DNA of 64,000 nt from Ascaphus truei (GCA_036426205.1 CM071568.1:35567623-35631622); one strand, 5' to 3'; positions 23,437 through 34,832 are shown, counted from the first letter of the stretch. The notes: a model not told the origin generated them from the sequence alone. Numbers and translations: made by a program.

Positions 23437-23985
23437 GGATCTTTTCTTTTGCTGCTTGATATTATGCCTATTAAATAATTAAATTTGATCAATTTCCTCC
23501 AGCCCTTCCACTTTTGCTGGGCTTAATTTTCACTTGTTTTACTTACCTTCATGAGAATCCAAGACTGTAGCGCACCTGCAGGAACGAAGACTTATTCAGG
23601 AGTGGCACCATGAGTACTGGAGTGCCTATACATGGAGCGGGACTGTTGACATGTTTACATTTTTCCACCATTTATTTCAGCCAGTGTGGTCATGTTGCAC
23701 TACTCACCTAGTTCTGGGGGGTCATGAGGTTGATTTGTAGACTCACCAGGGGCACTCCATTATGCAGGGTCTCTTACTGGTGTAGTTTCTCCTTATACCT
23801 CCCCCTCGTGGGGTTATAGGTTGAGGCAGAGACTGCATTCATTCCACATACACCTGGGCTTTGCTTACATGCCAATTATATCTCCATGTACAATTTGCTG
23901 AATGTTCCATTGCAATTCCAAGAAAAATAGTCTTTATTTATACTCAAAACAACATACCACTGTGAAGTTTTTGGAAGCACCAATT
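23437..23985. other. Unassigned sequence
   Basis: Downstream part of the repeat that carries the motif above, then unique-looking DNA. No ORF is supported. Confidence 0.4.
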
Positions 23986-23989
23986 AAGG

Positions 23990-24610
23990 ATTTCCCCTAT
24001 TTTTTTCCTGAATTATTTATAGGACCTAATTGAGCCATCTGGTTTAGGAACCAACATAATGAGATTAGACCAATTACTGTACGACTCCTCTATCACGCTA
24101 AGATCAAGCATTTTCTTTACCTCCTCTTTAACTGCCTGTTGTCTAGCCTCTGTTAAATGATTGGGCTTAACATTATCAACCTTTCCAGTCTCAGTAGTTA
24201 TATTATGCTCAATGACCCAGGTTCTTTCTGGTATGGAAGAACAAACTCAGACATTGCACATAATGAACTCATTCACCACTTGTCTCTGGGGAGAAGACAA
24301 TGTGTCTGCAATTTTTGCATCAGATATTGAAGTTGGCCCAGAGGGAACAACAGATTTTTTTTCCATCACGTTCCAGGGTTTTTACAGATTAATCTGATAA
24401 AACTGCTCTTGGTTTCTCTTCCCTGGCTGTCTAACTTTGTAATTATCCTCCACTGTTCACTCTATGACTGTGTATTGGCCCCGCCAAGTGACTCAAAATT
24501 TACATTCTACTGTTGGCATCAGCAATAAGATTCTATCTCATGGATGGAACACCATAAGTCTGGTATTCAGGTTAGAGGAATTCTGTTGCGAACTCTGGGC
24601 TTGTTGCCGT
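23990..24610 (-). pseudogene. Ty3/gypsy pol relic: integrase C-terminus followed by RT start
   Basis: Read on minus from about 24560: LLLMPTVECKF, then WRGQYTVIE (24485-24455), then NYKVRQPGKR and FYQINL.KPW. This is the GPY/F-type C-terminal module of gypsy integrase. About 200 bp further downstream the frame reads AVKEEVKKMLDLSVIEES, then NLIMLVPKPDGSIR (24150-24000), the first RT block. Integrase therefore lies before RT, the order described for Gmr1-like gypsy elements of fish and amphibians. Several stops are present and the RT is cut off at about 23990. Confidence 0.82.
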
Positions 24611-26020
24611 ACAATCAGTTACACCGCTGAAATGTGATCTTGCATTTGTGTAATATGCGCCACTATGTTGCAGTGTGGGATTGACTTAGTTTCCCATGTT
24701 TCCTCAAGCATATCTAATATACCTTGGGGATTTCTTCTATTCAATAACTCAAAGGGGTGTAGTCAATAGCCAGTCTCACAATATTGTTTTAAATCTTTTT
24801 TTTATCCGGCCAGTAAAATCTTGCCTTTATCCTTTCTGTTTTTCACGTGTGCTCACAAAAAGGACAAGACTGCGGGCCTGAGGTGGGGAAGTAGATAACC
24901 ACCGACCTACCACCACGGGACCGAGACCGGAATGCATAGTCAGGGTTGTGTAGCCGGGACACGGTAGGAGAGTTCAGGTAGGTCAGGGTACTTGCCGTAG
25001 TCAGAAGGTTGGATAGTGGAGAGTAGTTGTAATCTGTTAACAGAGATCGAGGAGAGGAGAGAGTGGGAATCCAGAAGCGAGCCGAGGTCTAGGGGTTCGA
25101 GAAGGCAGATGTCCATGTACGAGCTGAGGTCACAACGAATAGACAGAACAAGGAACAGCAACAGCAAGGCACAGCTAGTAGCAAGCACAGATACACAAGG
25201 AGTTTATGCTCAGCCAATTGCATAGGGGCTGACTGAGCATTTCAGGAACCACTGAGCAATAGGAAGGCTGCAAAGAGTGAGGTCATCAAACGTAAGTTGA
25301 GTGCTGATAGGAGGGCAGGGAATATGCAGCAGGCGAGGAGCAGCTGATGTTGATTCTATTATCAACAGAGCGGCATGCGCGTGTGCAGCGCGCTCCCCCT
25401 GTTTCAACAGCGGGCCCATCAGAAGGGCGGAGCTTGGAGTCCATCCCTCCTGGGTTCTGCATAGCAACATAGGTGACATCAAATACTGGAAGAGAAGATA
25501 ACTAGCTAACTGTATCAATGACTGATAATCACCTATGTTGCTATCTTTGATGGGATAACTCAAATGCCATACAATTTGTATTGCTTTATCAATCAATGTA
25601 TACACTGGATATAGGATGGCATTCCTCTCATGTATCAACGAGTTGCATATTGGTCATTAACCTGATGTAAGACTTTATTGTTTATGTCTGATTATGGTAC
25701 ATTGGTCAAATTAGTGTCATTATCTTATTATGCCATTCCCTTTTATATATGAGTTCCAACTTTTTATATATGAGTTCCAACTTGTTATATGTTTATTTGA
25801 TTTGATTTATTTATATACTATGTATTGTTTTTATGGCTTGTTTCCCTGTAGTGCAACTTTTTCTTCATTTTCTTTATTTTCTTCCTTCTTTTTTCTACTT
25901 ACCTTTCTGTGATCTGCTTCTGTTCTTTCTGCAAGACAAAATCAATTAATTAATTATTTTAAACAGCTGTCTTGCATGACGGGGATGCATGTTAAATACT
26001 CAAGACCTCCCCTATCTCAC
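24611..26020. other. Unclassified, probably repeat-derived
   Basis: 24840-25460 is a moderately GC-rich block with gag or LTR-like composition but no motif I can name. At 25463-25475 and 25530-25542 GCAACATAGGTGA and TCACCTATGTTGC form an inverted repeat. At 25735-25790 ATATATGAGTTCCAACTT is duplicated in tandem. No gene is supported. Confidence 0.45.
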
Positions 26021-26021
26021 T

Positions 26022-26068
26022 ACTCCTTGAGAAAGCGCCACAGTGGGCGTGAAACACGTGGGAGAGTA
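26022..26068 (+). repeat. Hammerhead-like motif, copy 4 (+)
   Basis: CTCC, then TTGAGAA, a GCGCC/GGCGT hairpin, GAAAC-AC-GTG, then GGAG. CTCC and GGAG are complementary. An AATAAA follows within 45 bp. Confidence 0.45.
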
Positions 26069-26681
26069 CTATGTACTGTTTGTTTATTTTGGTTTTTTAT
26101 TTAGTTTAATAAATTAGGTTTTAATGTTCTTGTTGGTGAGTTCTACTTTTTTGTTGGAGCGGATGGATATGGATCTTTGCCTGTGCACTTTGCTACCGTG
26201 AGAGGATCTACAACCACCACCGGATGTCCCAGGGAGACGTCTCTACACGTCGGGGCTACATTGGACTTCCAGGGAGCCAGGGGGTGATCGATTGTGAGTA
26301 ACGTGTACTCCACACCGGGCGCAGCCGGGGTGAACCGAGGGAGACGGAGTGAGTTGCTTTCTCACGTTATGTCCCCTAAAGTGTTCCGTTAAGCCCTCCT
26401 TGCCTTCCCTGCTACCCTACATTGTTTGTGTTACCCTTTTAAGCCGCATTATTCGGTGCAAACTCCTGTGACTAATTATATTATATGAATACAAAAAGGA
26501 TGGGGGAGCACAATGGTTGGAAACAGGCAGTGTTATAGAACTGGTAATTGCTCTTTAAGGTGAAGCAGTTATATCCTGAGCGAGTGTGTTGGCTCAGGTG
26601 TCTAATATCTAATTGGAAAGCTAGGCACACATGGGTATATGTGTGTTGGTGTGAAGGTGAAATAAAATAAAAGTATATAAA
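26069..26681. other. Unassigned repeat tail
   Basis: Sequence downstream of the motif, GC-rich at 26170-26350 (an AGGGAGACG direct repeat), then AT-rich. No ORF is supported. Confidence 0.4.
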
Positions 26682-27090
26682 ACTTACACGGCCTTGTGTA
26701 AGCCCAGTCACATCAGGGTTTCTTTGGGAGTCCCGTATGCTTCTGATGAGGCTTTTCTTCTTACGATGCGGGTTCTTCTTCTTGATGTATCGGCCACTTG
26801 CTTCGTTGGTTCACAGTGCCACTCCAGGGGGATTTCCTCTCGTATAAATAGAAAGGAGGATAGGGTTAACACATATAATTATATATACGTCAATGAGGGG
26901 AGGGATGGTGTGTTTTATGGACCACCAAAAAATTGTTTAGCACTCACACGGACTAGTGTGAGTGTAATCCTATCTTGGTATCTTGTTCACTTATAGGTGT
27001 TGCCCAATCAAATATCAAGTAATGGAAGGGTGGGGTATAAGGGTATTAGTGGTAAATATAACACAATACTCACACGGGCCAGTGTGAGTA
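26682..27090. repeat. Three spaced copies of a hairpin unit
   Basis: CTTACACGGCCTTGTGTAAG (26683-26702), CTCACACGGACTAGTGTGAG (26943-26962) and CTCACACGGGCCAGTGTGAG (27070-27089) each fold on themselves. In the last two, the sequence some way downstream also agrees (GGTATCTTG). The stem changes from TTACAC/GTGTAA to TCACAC/GTGTGA on both arms together. Confidence 0.7.
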
Positions 27091-27412
27091 CACACTCTTA
27101 GCGGTATCTTGCTCTTCTGTTCCAGTTGTAAGTGATGGTGAAGATGGGGTTAATATATAAAAGACACTAATGTCTAGAGGGTTAAAAACACCAACTTTAA
27201 TGAAACATAGAAAATAAAAACAAACACAGAATACAATTCTGTGGAAGGTGAATGCAAGGGGTAGACAGTGTGGTGTTTAGTTGTAGGGAGTCTCTCTCTT
27301 CCGCGTCCGGATGGAGAGCTGCAACTGCACCTCCGCCTCCTCTGTAATGTGCTTTAAAATGATAAGCAGTTGCAGGTGATTGGCTAAATATATTCAATTA
27401 CACCATAGATAT

Positions 27413-28738
27413 TTACACCATACATATATATATATATTCCCCATTGATTGCTATCCCTATGGGAGAAGCGCAGGGATTCACTTTCTGTTTTGCACACTTG
27501 GCAATGTCTGTCAGGCCTGAGGCATCGGCGTGTTGGTCACGTTCTGAAGAAGTTGCTGGGAGGGTCCATGCGGTCGCCTCTTTCATGGCGTGGTCGCGTG
27601 ATGACTGCTGGTCAGTGTGAGGGGCTGTGTTTTCCCATGTGGGTGTACCTGGATTGCAAGCCTGTTGTAGTGCATCCGTGTGCACGCTGGCGTGTGGATC
27701 ACTGTTGCGGCTTTGGCTTTCCCAGATAGCATGTACCCTTAAAGGAACAGCATCTTCTCCACGTGGACCTAGCAAGTCTTCGGTGTTTGTGGTATCGCTC
27801 CCGTCATGTTGAGATAGTGCGCTGGTGTTTACACTGAAGAGGCTCCTTACGTAGTCTTCAGTGCATTGGGCTGGATCCTCTGAGGCTATCCTTCTGTACG
27901 GTTGCTCCCCGCCATCCTGTTGTGCGGCTGCTTCTAAGACTTCGGCTTGGGCTATGGCGGCAGCAGCTTCCCTTTCTTAATTTAGGGCCTCTAGGTTAAC
28001 GTCCACCTCTGTATTTCTCCGTGCAGCAGTGGCTGCAGCGGTGGTGGCAGCAGCGGTGGCAGTGGCTGCAGCGGCGTTGGCAGCGGCTGTCTGCTCCTCC
28101 TCTTCTATGCAGGCCCTTTCTAGTTTCATGGCTGCCTCTTTCTGAGCGTATGTGGCCCTGGCATGTGCGGCCTCTGCAGTGGCTCGCGCCTTGGTGGCCT
28201 TTGCGCTTGCGCTAGACACGTGAGATTGCACTGATCTTGCTGACCTTGATGAGTGTCTGGATGTGCTGGAGCGCTGCGATGCGGTCTCCAGGAGAAGCTC
28301 TTTTTTCTCGCTTTGGGCGTCCGTGATTGTGGTCTGCACGAAGCCATCGTGCTCCAGTTCAGTTGCCTCCTGCTGGTCACGTTCGCTGAAGCTTTCTTCC
28401 GTGTTGATTCTTTTCAGGTAGGCGAGATATGTTTGTGACAGCATTTGATAGCGTTTGTGACCTGACCTTAATTGTGCTATCGCTTGCCTAATCTGTCTCT
28501 CCTGATCGCTAGTACTTGCAATGTTACATATTTCACGACCAGTGTCCTCCCAGGCCTTCTCTAACTTTTTGCGGTGTGCGTCAATGTCAGTTTCATTCTT
28601 TTCGGGCGCCTTTTGTGTCAGTGTGACTGTCCGTTTAGGCCTTGCGTCTGCCTGCACCTGTTGCAGTTACACAGCGGTCTCTGTGTCTGAGTGGTCACTC
28701 TCCTGCGTGATGTCTGGTGAGGCTCTGAGTTCTGCCAT
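27413..28738 (-). pseudogene. Gag-like ORF of a BEL/Pao-type element, two stops
   Basis: One frame on minus from ATG at 28738 to 27413, about 441 codons, broken by TAA at about 28667 and TAA at 27977. The first part has RPKRTVTLTQKA, then helical Arg/Glu-rich sequence, then Ser/Arg-rich SSTSRHSSRSARS. Next comes KATKARATAEAAHARATYAQ and a long Ala run (27985-28080), and then EDPAQCTEDYV. This layout (basic start, SR stretch, KARA.AEAA.A helix) resembles gag-like proteins of BEL/Pao elements in fish and frogs as I know them. No zinc knuckle or pol follows. Family assignment is tentative; a host coiled-coil gene is less likely given the stops. Confidence 0.5.
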
Positions 28739-28979
28739 GCCTTAGATGTGTGTAGGCCTTTAGCCAGTGCGTGTGGCGTGCGGTCTTTTACCTGCGTCAG
28801 CGATGGGCGACTGTCTCAGATGATGCCGAGTGGTGTCCTGCAGCGTTCAGCGTAGGGGTAGCTGTACTCACAGGTGTCTGGTGACTCTGACCCGTGTCCT
28901 GGCGGGTGTCCGGTGGTGTGGCCCTTGGTGGCGCTAACCGGGGGATGCACGCAGGGGTAGGTGAGATGTTAGCTCCTCA
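28739..28979 (-). other. Upstream region of the gag-like ORF
   Basis: GC-rich leader with no LTR or primer site that I can identify. The L1 sequence breaks off abruptly at about 28980, so one end of the gag-bearing element or a rearrangement point lies here. Confidence 0.4.
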
Positions 28980-30803
28980 CTAAGATATTCCCGTAATATC
29001 CGGGTTGTTTCTCAAATGCGCCGCCAAGGGTTCTACGCACAGGGCGAACAGCAAGGGAGACAGCGGGCAGCCTTGTCGTGTGCCACTCCGAATTTGAAAT
29101 TGATCTGATGGGAACCCTTGATGCCGTACCCTTGTCGTTGGCCCCTCGTACAAAGCCATAATGGCCCCCAAGAGACGTCCCTTGAAACCAAATGCTTCCA
29201 GCGTCCCTCTTAAATAGGGCCAATCGATCCTATCAAAGGCTTTTTCGGCGTCCAGACTCAATACCATAGACGGGATATTCTGCTGTTGTGCCAAATCAAT
29301 CAACTCGACTATTCGTCTGGTATTGTCTGCCGCTTGCCTTCCCCCAATGAACCCTACCTGATCTGGATGAACCAATCTGGGGAGAACAGCACCCACTCAA
29401 TTAGCTAAGAGTTTGGAGAAGATTTTAATATCTGTGTTTATCAACGAGATGGGCCGGTAGCACTTACAGTCTGCCAGGTCCTTACCCGATTTATGGATCA
29501 GGGAGATGGACGCCTGGAGCATCTGGGCTGGAAACGAGGCCCCTTGCATTACCGAATTAAATAGTTTCAATAGATGTGGGGCTAGGATTTTCAAATATTT
29601 TTTATAGTATAGGTTTGAGAAGCCATCTGGGCCAGGCACCTTGGCAGGCTTAAGCGACTTTACAACTTCCGTTAACTCTTCTAAAGAGAAGTCCGTCTGT
29701 AACGCTTCCCCCTCTGTCTGGCTCAATGTCGGCAGTTTTGCTTCCTTTAAAAATTCCCTGAGATTGTCCCTCGTGTTTTGATTGTGTATGACCTTACCTC
29801 CGTCGTAGAGCGTCTCGTAGTAGCTTTTGAATTCTGCTACGATCCGCTTAGGATTTGAAGTAAGATCTCCCCCCTGTGTGCGGATGGCTTGTATGTGATA
29901 GTTTGGAATTTTGTTGCGGAGTCGATTAGCTAAAAGGGTGTCCGGCTTGTTCGCCTTCTCAAAGTACCAGCTCATCTCCTTTTCCGCCTGGGAGGCCAAT
30001 CTAATGTTTAACTGCTGTTTAGTATCTAAGAGTTCTCTCAGGGTGTCGTCGTTTTTGGATTTTTTGTGGGCCTCTAAATTTAGTGTGCACCGCAGCTCAA
30101 TGGGTGCGTGGTCTGACAACGAAATGTCGTGTATCCCTGTGTGGGAGACCACTGGGACCAGTCTATTGGATACCAGGAAGTAGTCCAACCGACTATAGCG
30201 GTTGTGCGGGTGGGAGAAAAAAGTGTAATCTCTACTCTGAGGGTGCTGCTCCCTCCTGATATCTACCAACTGGCAATCTCGTAAACCATGAGTGATTTGT
30301 TGAATGTCTGGCTTAGGGGGGAGACTAGATGCAGTGCACCTATCCATCTTGGGATTTAATGGCATATTAAGGTCCCCCGCTACAATCATATTTCCCTTGG
30401 TTTCCTTGTGCAATTTCCGGAAGAAAAGGAAAAAGAAATCTGCTGCTGGTTCGCAAGGTGCGTATATTGATGCCAGTGTGAGAGGGTTACCCTGAATAGA
30501 TCCCACTAAGATAAGAAATCTACCCTCTCTGTCTGCTACTTTTTTCTCTACAGTGAAAGATATCCTGTTGTGGATTGCTATGGCCACTCCCCTCTTTTTC
30601 ACCTGGGCGTACGCTAAATGTACTGTTTGAAATTCTTTATCAATAAATTTTGAGTAGCTATCTCTGGAGAAGTGGGTCTCCTGGAGAAAGAGAAAGTCAG
30701 CTTTATGTCTTTTGTAGTCCCTGAGGGCCAGTTTAAGCTTCGCGGGACTGTTGAAGCCCTTGACATTATGAGAAATACACTGGACCTCGTTACTTATTTT
30801 GCT
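28980..30803 (-). pseudogene. L1-Tx1 ORF2: endonuclease and RT N-terminal part
   Basis: On minus, after the stop at 30804, the frame reads SHNVKGFNSP, then LQETHF and GVAIAIHN. YAPCEP and AGDLNMP (about 30385-30360) carry the endonuclease catalytic motif; LSDHAPIEL (about 30115-30090) is the SDH motif. RT starts with VPGPDGFSNLYY (about 29640-29605) and continues to YRPISLINTDIKIFSKLLAN. One TGA at 29397-29399 interrupts (an Arg CGA to TGA change would explain it), then HPDQVGFIGGRQAADN, EKAFDRIDW (motif A) and GTRQGCPLSPLLF (motif B). About 608 codons are open apart from that stop. No ATG is visible at the natural start. Confidence 0.88.
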
Positions 30804-32667
30804 TTAATCGTGACCTGATTCCGTCGGTGTCCTCCTGGGCCATTCTATCTCCACCGGCCAGCGTGTCGGTACCGCCCCCAGCCACTCCCGCATTGTTATT
30901 ATCTTCTGCTCCTGCACCGCCGGGGGGGGGTGGGCGTGGGGTGGGGGGGAGTGACACATAAGGGATGTACACAGGGGAAGACAACAAAGAAAAAACAGCA
31001 TGAATACATATAAACAGAAAACACTATGTCGTCGGCTCCAGGACCTCCCTGTCCCATAGCGAAGTCCAGTGCCTTTGGGATGGAGGTTCTTGTGGATCCC
31101 CTTCCGCACCCCCTACCCATCTCCCAAAGGACTTCATCCGGTTCTGGCCCCCCCCCTCTCCGGACCAGTTGAGACTCATGCCGATCCCGGGGTAATCCGC
31201 TCGGCTCCAACCCCGTGTCCGCGCTCTAAAAAACACCCCTCTTTATTAACTATTTCAGACCCACAACTTGAATTTAGAACCGTCTGTGATCCCGTCTGCT
31301 ATCTAGCTTGTCGTTACCTTTTGCTGCCTGCTTGCCCGTATAAAAAATACAGTGCCCCCTGTGCTCTTCAGTCTAATCCACTGTGATAACACCGTGGCGG
31401 CTGCTCCCTCTCCTTCTCTCATCTTCCCCCTCTCGTTGTCCACCTCCCTCGTTCTGTCTCTTGTCTCAACCTCTTACTAGTCCTGCCAGGCTACCGCACA
31501 TTCACCACCCCTTCCTGTCTCTCCTTCTCAACCACCTCAACTTCTCCTCTCGATCTGCATCCCCTTCTCATCATCCACCTCTGCTACCCTCAACTACTTC
31601 CCCCCTCCTTCAGCTACGTCCGCTCACCCTCAGCCACATCCGTCCTCCCTTGTCTTCTTATCTCACATCTCCTCCACTCCCTTCCCCCTTCCACCCTCAC
31701 CCTTTTCCCCCTCCCTTAACGTCCTCTGCCTTCCTCTAACTTACCGCTCCCGTCTACCTAACTTTCCCTTCCTCCTCAGTTTCCCATTTCAACTTGCATC
31801 TCCATCTCTTCGTCCTCCGCTCTTTCCCTCAGCTACCTCCCCTCTCCCTCAGCTACTTTCGTTCACCCTCGTCTGCGTTCACCCTTTCATATCCTCGTGC
31901 CTTTCTCCTCGCTTTCAACCTCCTCCACCTCTTTCCAGCTGCTTCACACTCCTGCTCTCCTTCCCCCTCCTGTACGACTCCTCTTCTTTAATCTCTCCCC
32001 TCACTTCCCTAGCCCTGCAAAGACCCTTCTCGTCTCCTTCTCCCTCCCCCTTTTGGCTGCCCCCCTTTAATTGCCGCCCCCCTCCGCTACCGTCCGCTAC
32101 GTATCTGCCTTGTGGGATCGGCGCTGTCCCTCTGGTGCCTTCCGGCTCTTTGTGGCGCCACCTGATGAGATCATCTTCCGCCTCAGTTGTCCCGGCTGCA
32201 CCCTCCAAGATGGCGTCTCTATCTGCGGCTCAGCATGATGACGATATCCGGTTTCCGGTTTCCGGCGGCCGCCATTTTGGATTCCACCCTGCCACGAGGA
32301 GGATGGAGCGCGCGCTCTCTTCCCGCCTTCATGACCCTTCCGGGTTCTGCGCTCCAAGCTGGCTCCCACCGCTCTACCTCACCGCCGCCATCTTCTTCGG
32401 GGGTCCTGTCCTGGAGGTGAAGGTAAGTCCCGCTCTTATCTTTCTGCAGGCGCTCTTGGCGATCCAATGGCTGTACGGGGGTCCACCGCAGCTTGCTTGG
32501 GGCTTTTTAACGGACAGTTCTGCAGGCGGCAATTGTGTAAACGGCCCAGTACTTTTTCCTGGGGGGCTCCCCAGCACAACGGGCAGACATTTTAGAACCA
32601 CCTATAAACCAATGTAACTTCTTCTGAGCGCAACAGTGTGCCTCTGTAGACACTAAAATGTAACTTG
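30804..32667. other. Spacer between L1 ORF1 and ORF2 with promoter-like GC block
   Basis: Unusually long (1.86 kb). 31390-32060 is almost pure pyrimidine on +. 32100-32430 is GC-rich and carries YY1-type sites: CCAAGATGGCG (32205-32215, +), GCCGCCATTTTGG (32268-32280, minus) and GCCGCCATCTT (32384-32394, minus). A GAAGGTAAGT donor-like site is at about 32419 (+). YY1 sites are known in mammalian L1 5' UTRs, so this may be a LINE internal promoter or an inserted element. Overlapping ORFs here lack domain support. Confidence 0.5.
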
Positions 32668-33635
32668 TCAGCGCCTTTTTCCTTTGGCTTTGGGCGAGCC
32701 ATTCCCTCCGCTCCATTCCGGCTCCAGAGCTTCAGCCTCCTCCACCACCTGTGTGGGAGCTTCCCTCAGGCCCAGCTTAGCCAGGAAATCAGGCCCCTCT
32801 GTGGGATCCCTCATTGTGATGGCCCTCCCGTTCCTCGCTACCAACAACCCGAACGGGAAGGTCCATCTGTATCGCACATTTTGGTCGCGTAGGGCCTTCG
32901 TTATGGGGAACAAGTTGCGGCGTCTGAGCAACTTGGCAGGGGAAAGGTCTTGGAAGATGAGCATTCTACTGCCCTCAAATTCCACCGCAGGTAGAGGCCG
33001 CGTTTGCCGCAGTATAGCTTCCTTGGTGGTGAAGAAGTGCAGCCTTATTATAATATCGCGTGGCTGCTCATTCTATACCGGGCGTGATCGGAGGGCTCTG
33101 TGACACCGATCCATGGCCAGAGCTTCCTTGCTGTAGTCGGGGAGCAGGGATTCCAGCCACTTTGTGATAAACTCTGCACAGTCCCCGACCTCTTCAGAGA
33201 CCCCCCGAATTCGGATATTGTTCCGTCTATCGCGGTTCTCCGCGTCCTCCTGCCTCTCCCGCAGCTCGTCAATTTGTCGCTGTAGGTTCCTGTTTTTCTA
33301 TCCGTTTTCTTGACGACTTTAATAGTTTGGTCAACTTTCTTCTCCAAGTCATCTGTTCTTGAACCTAGCTTCACGACGTCCCTTTTCACCTCTTTTATTT
33401 CGGCTTGCAGGAGTGTCTTTAAATCATTATACAGTATTTCAAAGTCACATCGCCTAACGGGCAATAGTGCCTGACTGCTGAGGCCTTCCTCCTCTCCCTC
33501 CAGCTCAGTATCTGTATCTGGGTTTGAAGACGGCGCCATTTCCTCTGTGCCCCCACTCGCGCCAGCTCCTCCGAAATAAGCCCTGACATCGGCTGATTTT
33601 GGATTCTTTTGTGTTCCTGTTTTTTTCGGAGCCAT
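32668..33635 (-). pseudogene. L1 ORF1-like RNA-binding protein, frameshifted
   Basis: ATG at 33635 (MAPKKTG). The N-terminal part is acidic and Ser/Pro-rich, followed by a coiled-coil segment (EIKEVKRDVVKLGSRTDDLEKKVD, 33410-33320). A frameshift near 33300 breaks the frame into the next part. 32985-32668 is open again and contains EFEGSRMLIFQDLSP, LRRRNLFPITKALRD and the basic end KAKGKRR. This matches the Transposase_22/L1 ORF1p layout: coiled coil, RRM-like and C-terminal domains. In an active L1 it would bind LINE RNA. Confidence 0.8.
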
Positions 33636-33775
33636 CCTGAGATGTTTATGTAGGATGCCTTAATTTTGTGAAGTGGATCTTTCACTTTTCGGGTGTTTTT
33701 AATGTAATTTGCAGTAAGCGCAGCATGGAGCTAGACACGTAAGCTACCATTCCCGTGACCTTCGCGCATGCGCCT

Positions 33776-34115
33776 CCCTCTGGTGTGAAGATTTTGGGAG
33801 AAACTAGTCATTCCAGAGCTGCAATTAGCCTCGATAAGCTAATCGAGGCTACTAGAATTGGACGAGTTTCAAAACCTGCCGATATGTGGCTTATTTCCGC
33901 TCAACTGGCGATGTGTTTTGGACGGCAGCAAAAAATGGCGATTCATGCCTTTATCACTCACTTATCGAAGCTTTCTGAATAGCAAACACACAGATACCCA
34001 GCAAGCTCTCAGAAACCCCCCAAAACATTGGATGTTGCTCTGGACTTCTTTGTTTCTTGTTTTCTGAATAGCAGTAGGCATTTTGGCTGAAAAGGCCTCG
34101 ATAAGTGGGTTATCG
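33776..34115. repeat. Palindromic DNA-transposon-like repeat
   Basis: Contains TAGCCTCGAT-AAGCTA-ATCGAGGCTA at 33827-33852, a 10 bp perfect stem. The end near 34092-34110 has CCTCGATAAGTGGGTTATCGG, like the left end of the element at 11709. Short plus-strand ORFs are not supported. Confidence 0.5.
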
Positions 34116-34665
34116 GTGCCATAGTACTTTTTTTTTGCATTTCATATCTTCTTTTGGTTTTATTGTACTTATGTTTCCACATGCTTTTAATTTGGAGTCC
34201 CATAAATTATTCTAAAATGTCCATTTTGATCAAACAGCAGTTCAATACTGTATATCACACATTTCCCCAGGGATGAATGATTCTTTTTAGATAACTACCC
34301 CAAGCATTCAACATCAGTTGTTTTTATAGCAGAAAAAAAGAGAACATAATATTATGTGACCACTATAACATAGAAGTTATAACATTCCACTCCTATAACA
34401 GAACAAACTGTATTAGTATCAATGCGTGATCAATCCTTTCCGTTTGTATCACAAACTGCTCAGTACATGGATCATAGTAATTTACAACAGTCCATTAAAT
34501 GCAAGAATGTTAAGAATTTAATGATGCTCTTTTCTATTCCCATTACAACCCCAGATTTAAGCACTATAGAGATGGCGTGGCATGTAATGTTAATTCTTCT
34601 TCTTATTCATCTAAAATAAGCATGCAAATTCACACTGTTAACTGCCTGAATTAGCTCTACTATAC
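34116..34665. other. AT-rich sequence, no gene
   Basis: Nothing recognised; only short random ORFs. Confidence 0.5.
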
Positions 34666-34832
34666 AGGTATTGCAGCTGTTATTGCTCCCACTGGTGCAT
34701 TGCTGCGGATCACACAGAATGCACCAGTAGGAGTACCTTCCATTCTACATGCATGTGGAAAAGGGGTGAGGCAAATAGGAAAACGGGGCCGGGTTAACGT
34801 GCCGTGGGTGCAATAACACCTGCTACAGTACA
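34666..34832. repeat. Small MITE-like repeat, copy 2
   Basis: Left GCAGCTGTTATTGCTCCCAC and right GTGGGTGCAATAACACCTGC are near-perfect inverted repeats. Related to 21864-22015. No clear target duplication. Confidence 0.55.

Larger units (their letters stand above)
28980..33640 (-). mobile_element. L1-Tx1-like LINE with ORF1 and ORF2, 3'-truncated
   Basis: A minus-strand L1-type LINE. ORF1 is 33635-32668, the spacer 32667-30804 and ORF2 30803-28980. ORF2 stops before the catalytic YADD box: after NPDITGI the sequence changes to unrelated DNA. Loss of the 3' rather than the 5' end is unusual for a LINE and suggests deletion or disruption by the neighbouring gag-bearing element. Confidence 0.85.

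Noticed and set aside
23088..23492. Overlapping 134- and 101-codon ORFs on opposite strands
   Set aside because: Both cross a dispersed repeat with the hammerhead-like motif; neither shows a domain.
26682..27090. CRISPR-like array
   Set aside because: Only three palindromic units, unequal spacing and a eukaryotic repeat setting.
31383..31739. 118-codon + ORF rich in Ser/Pro/Leu
   Set aside because: Reading of a pure pyrimidine tract.
32135..32617. 160-codon + ORF in a GC-rich block
   Set aside because: Opposite strand to the LINE, spans promoter-like motifs, no domain, overlapping ORFs in most frames.
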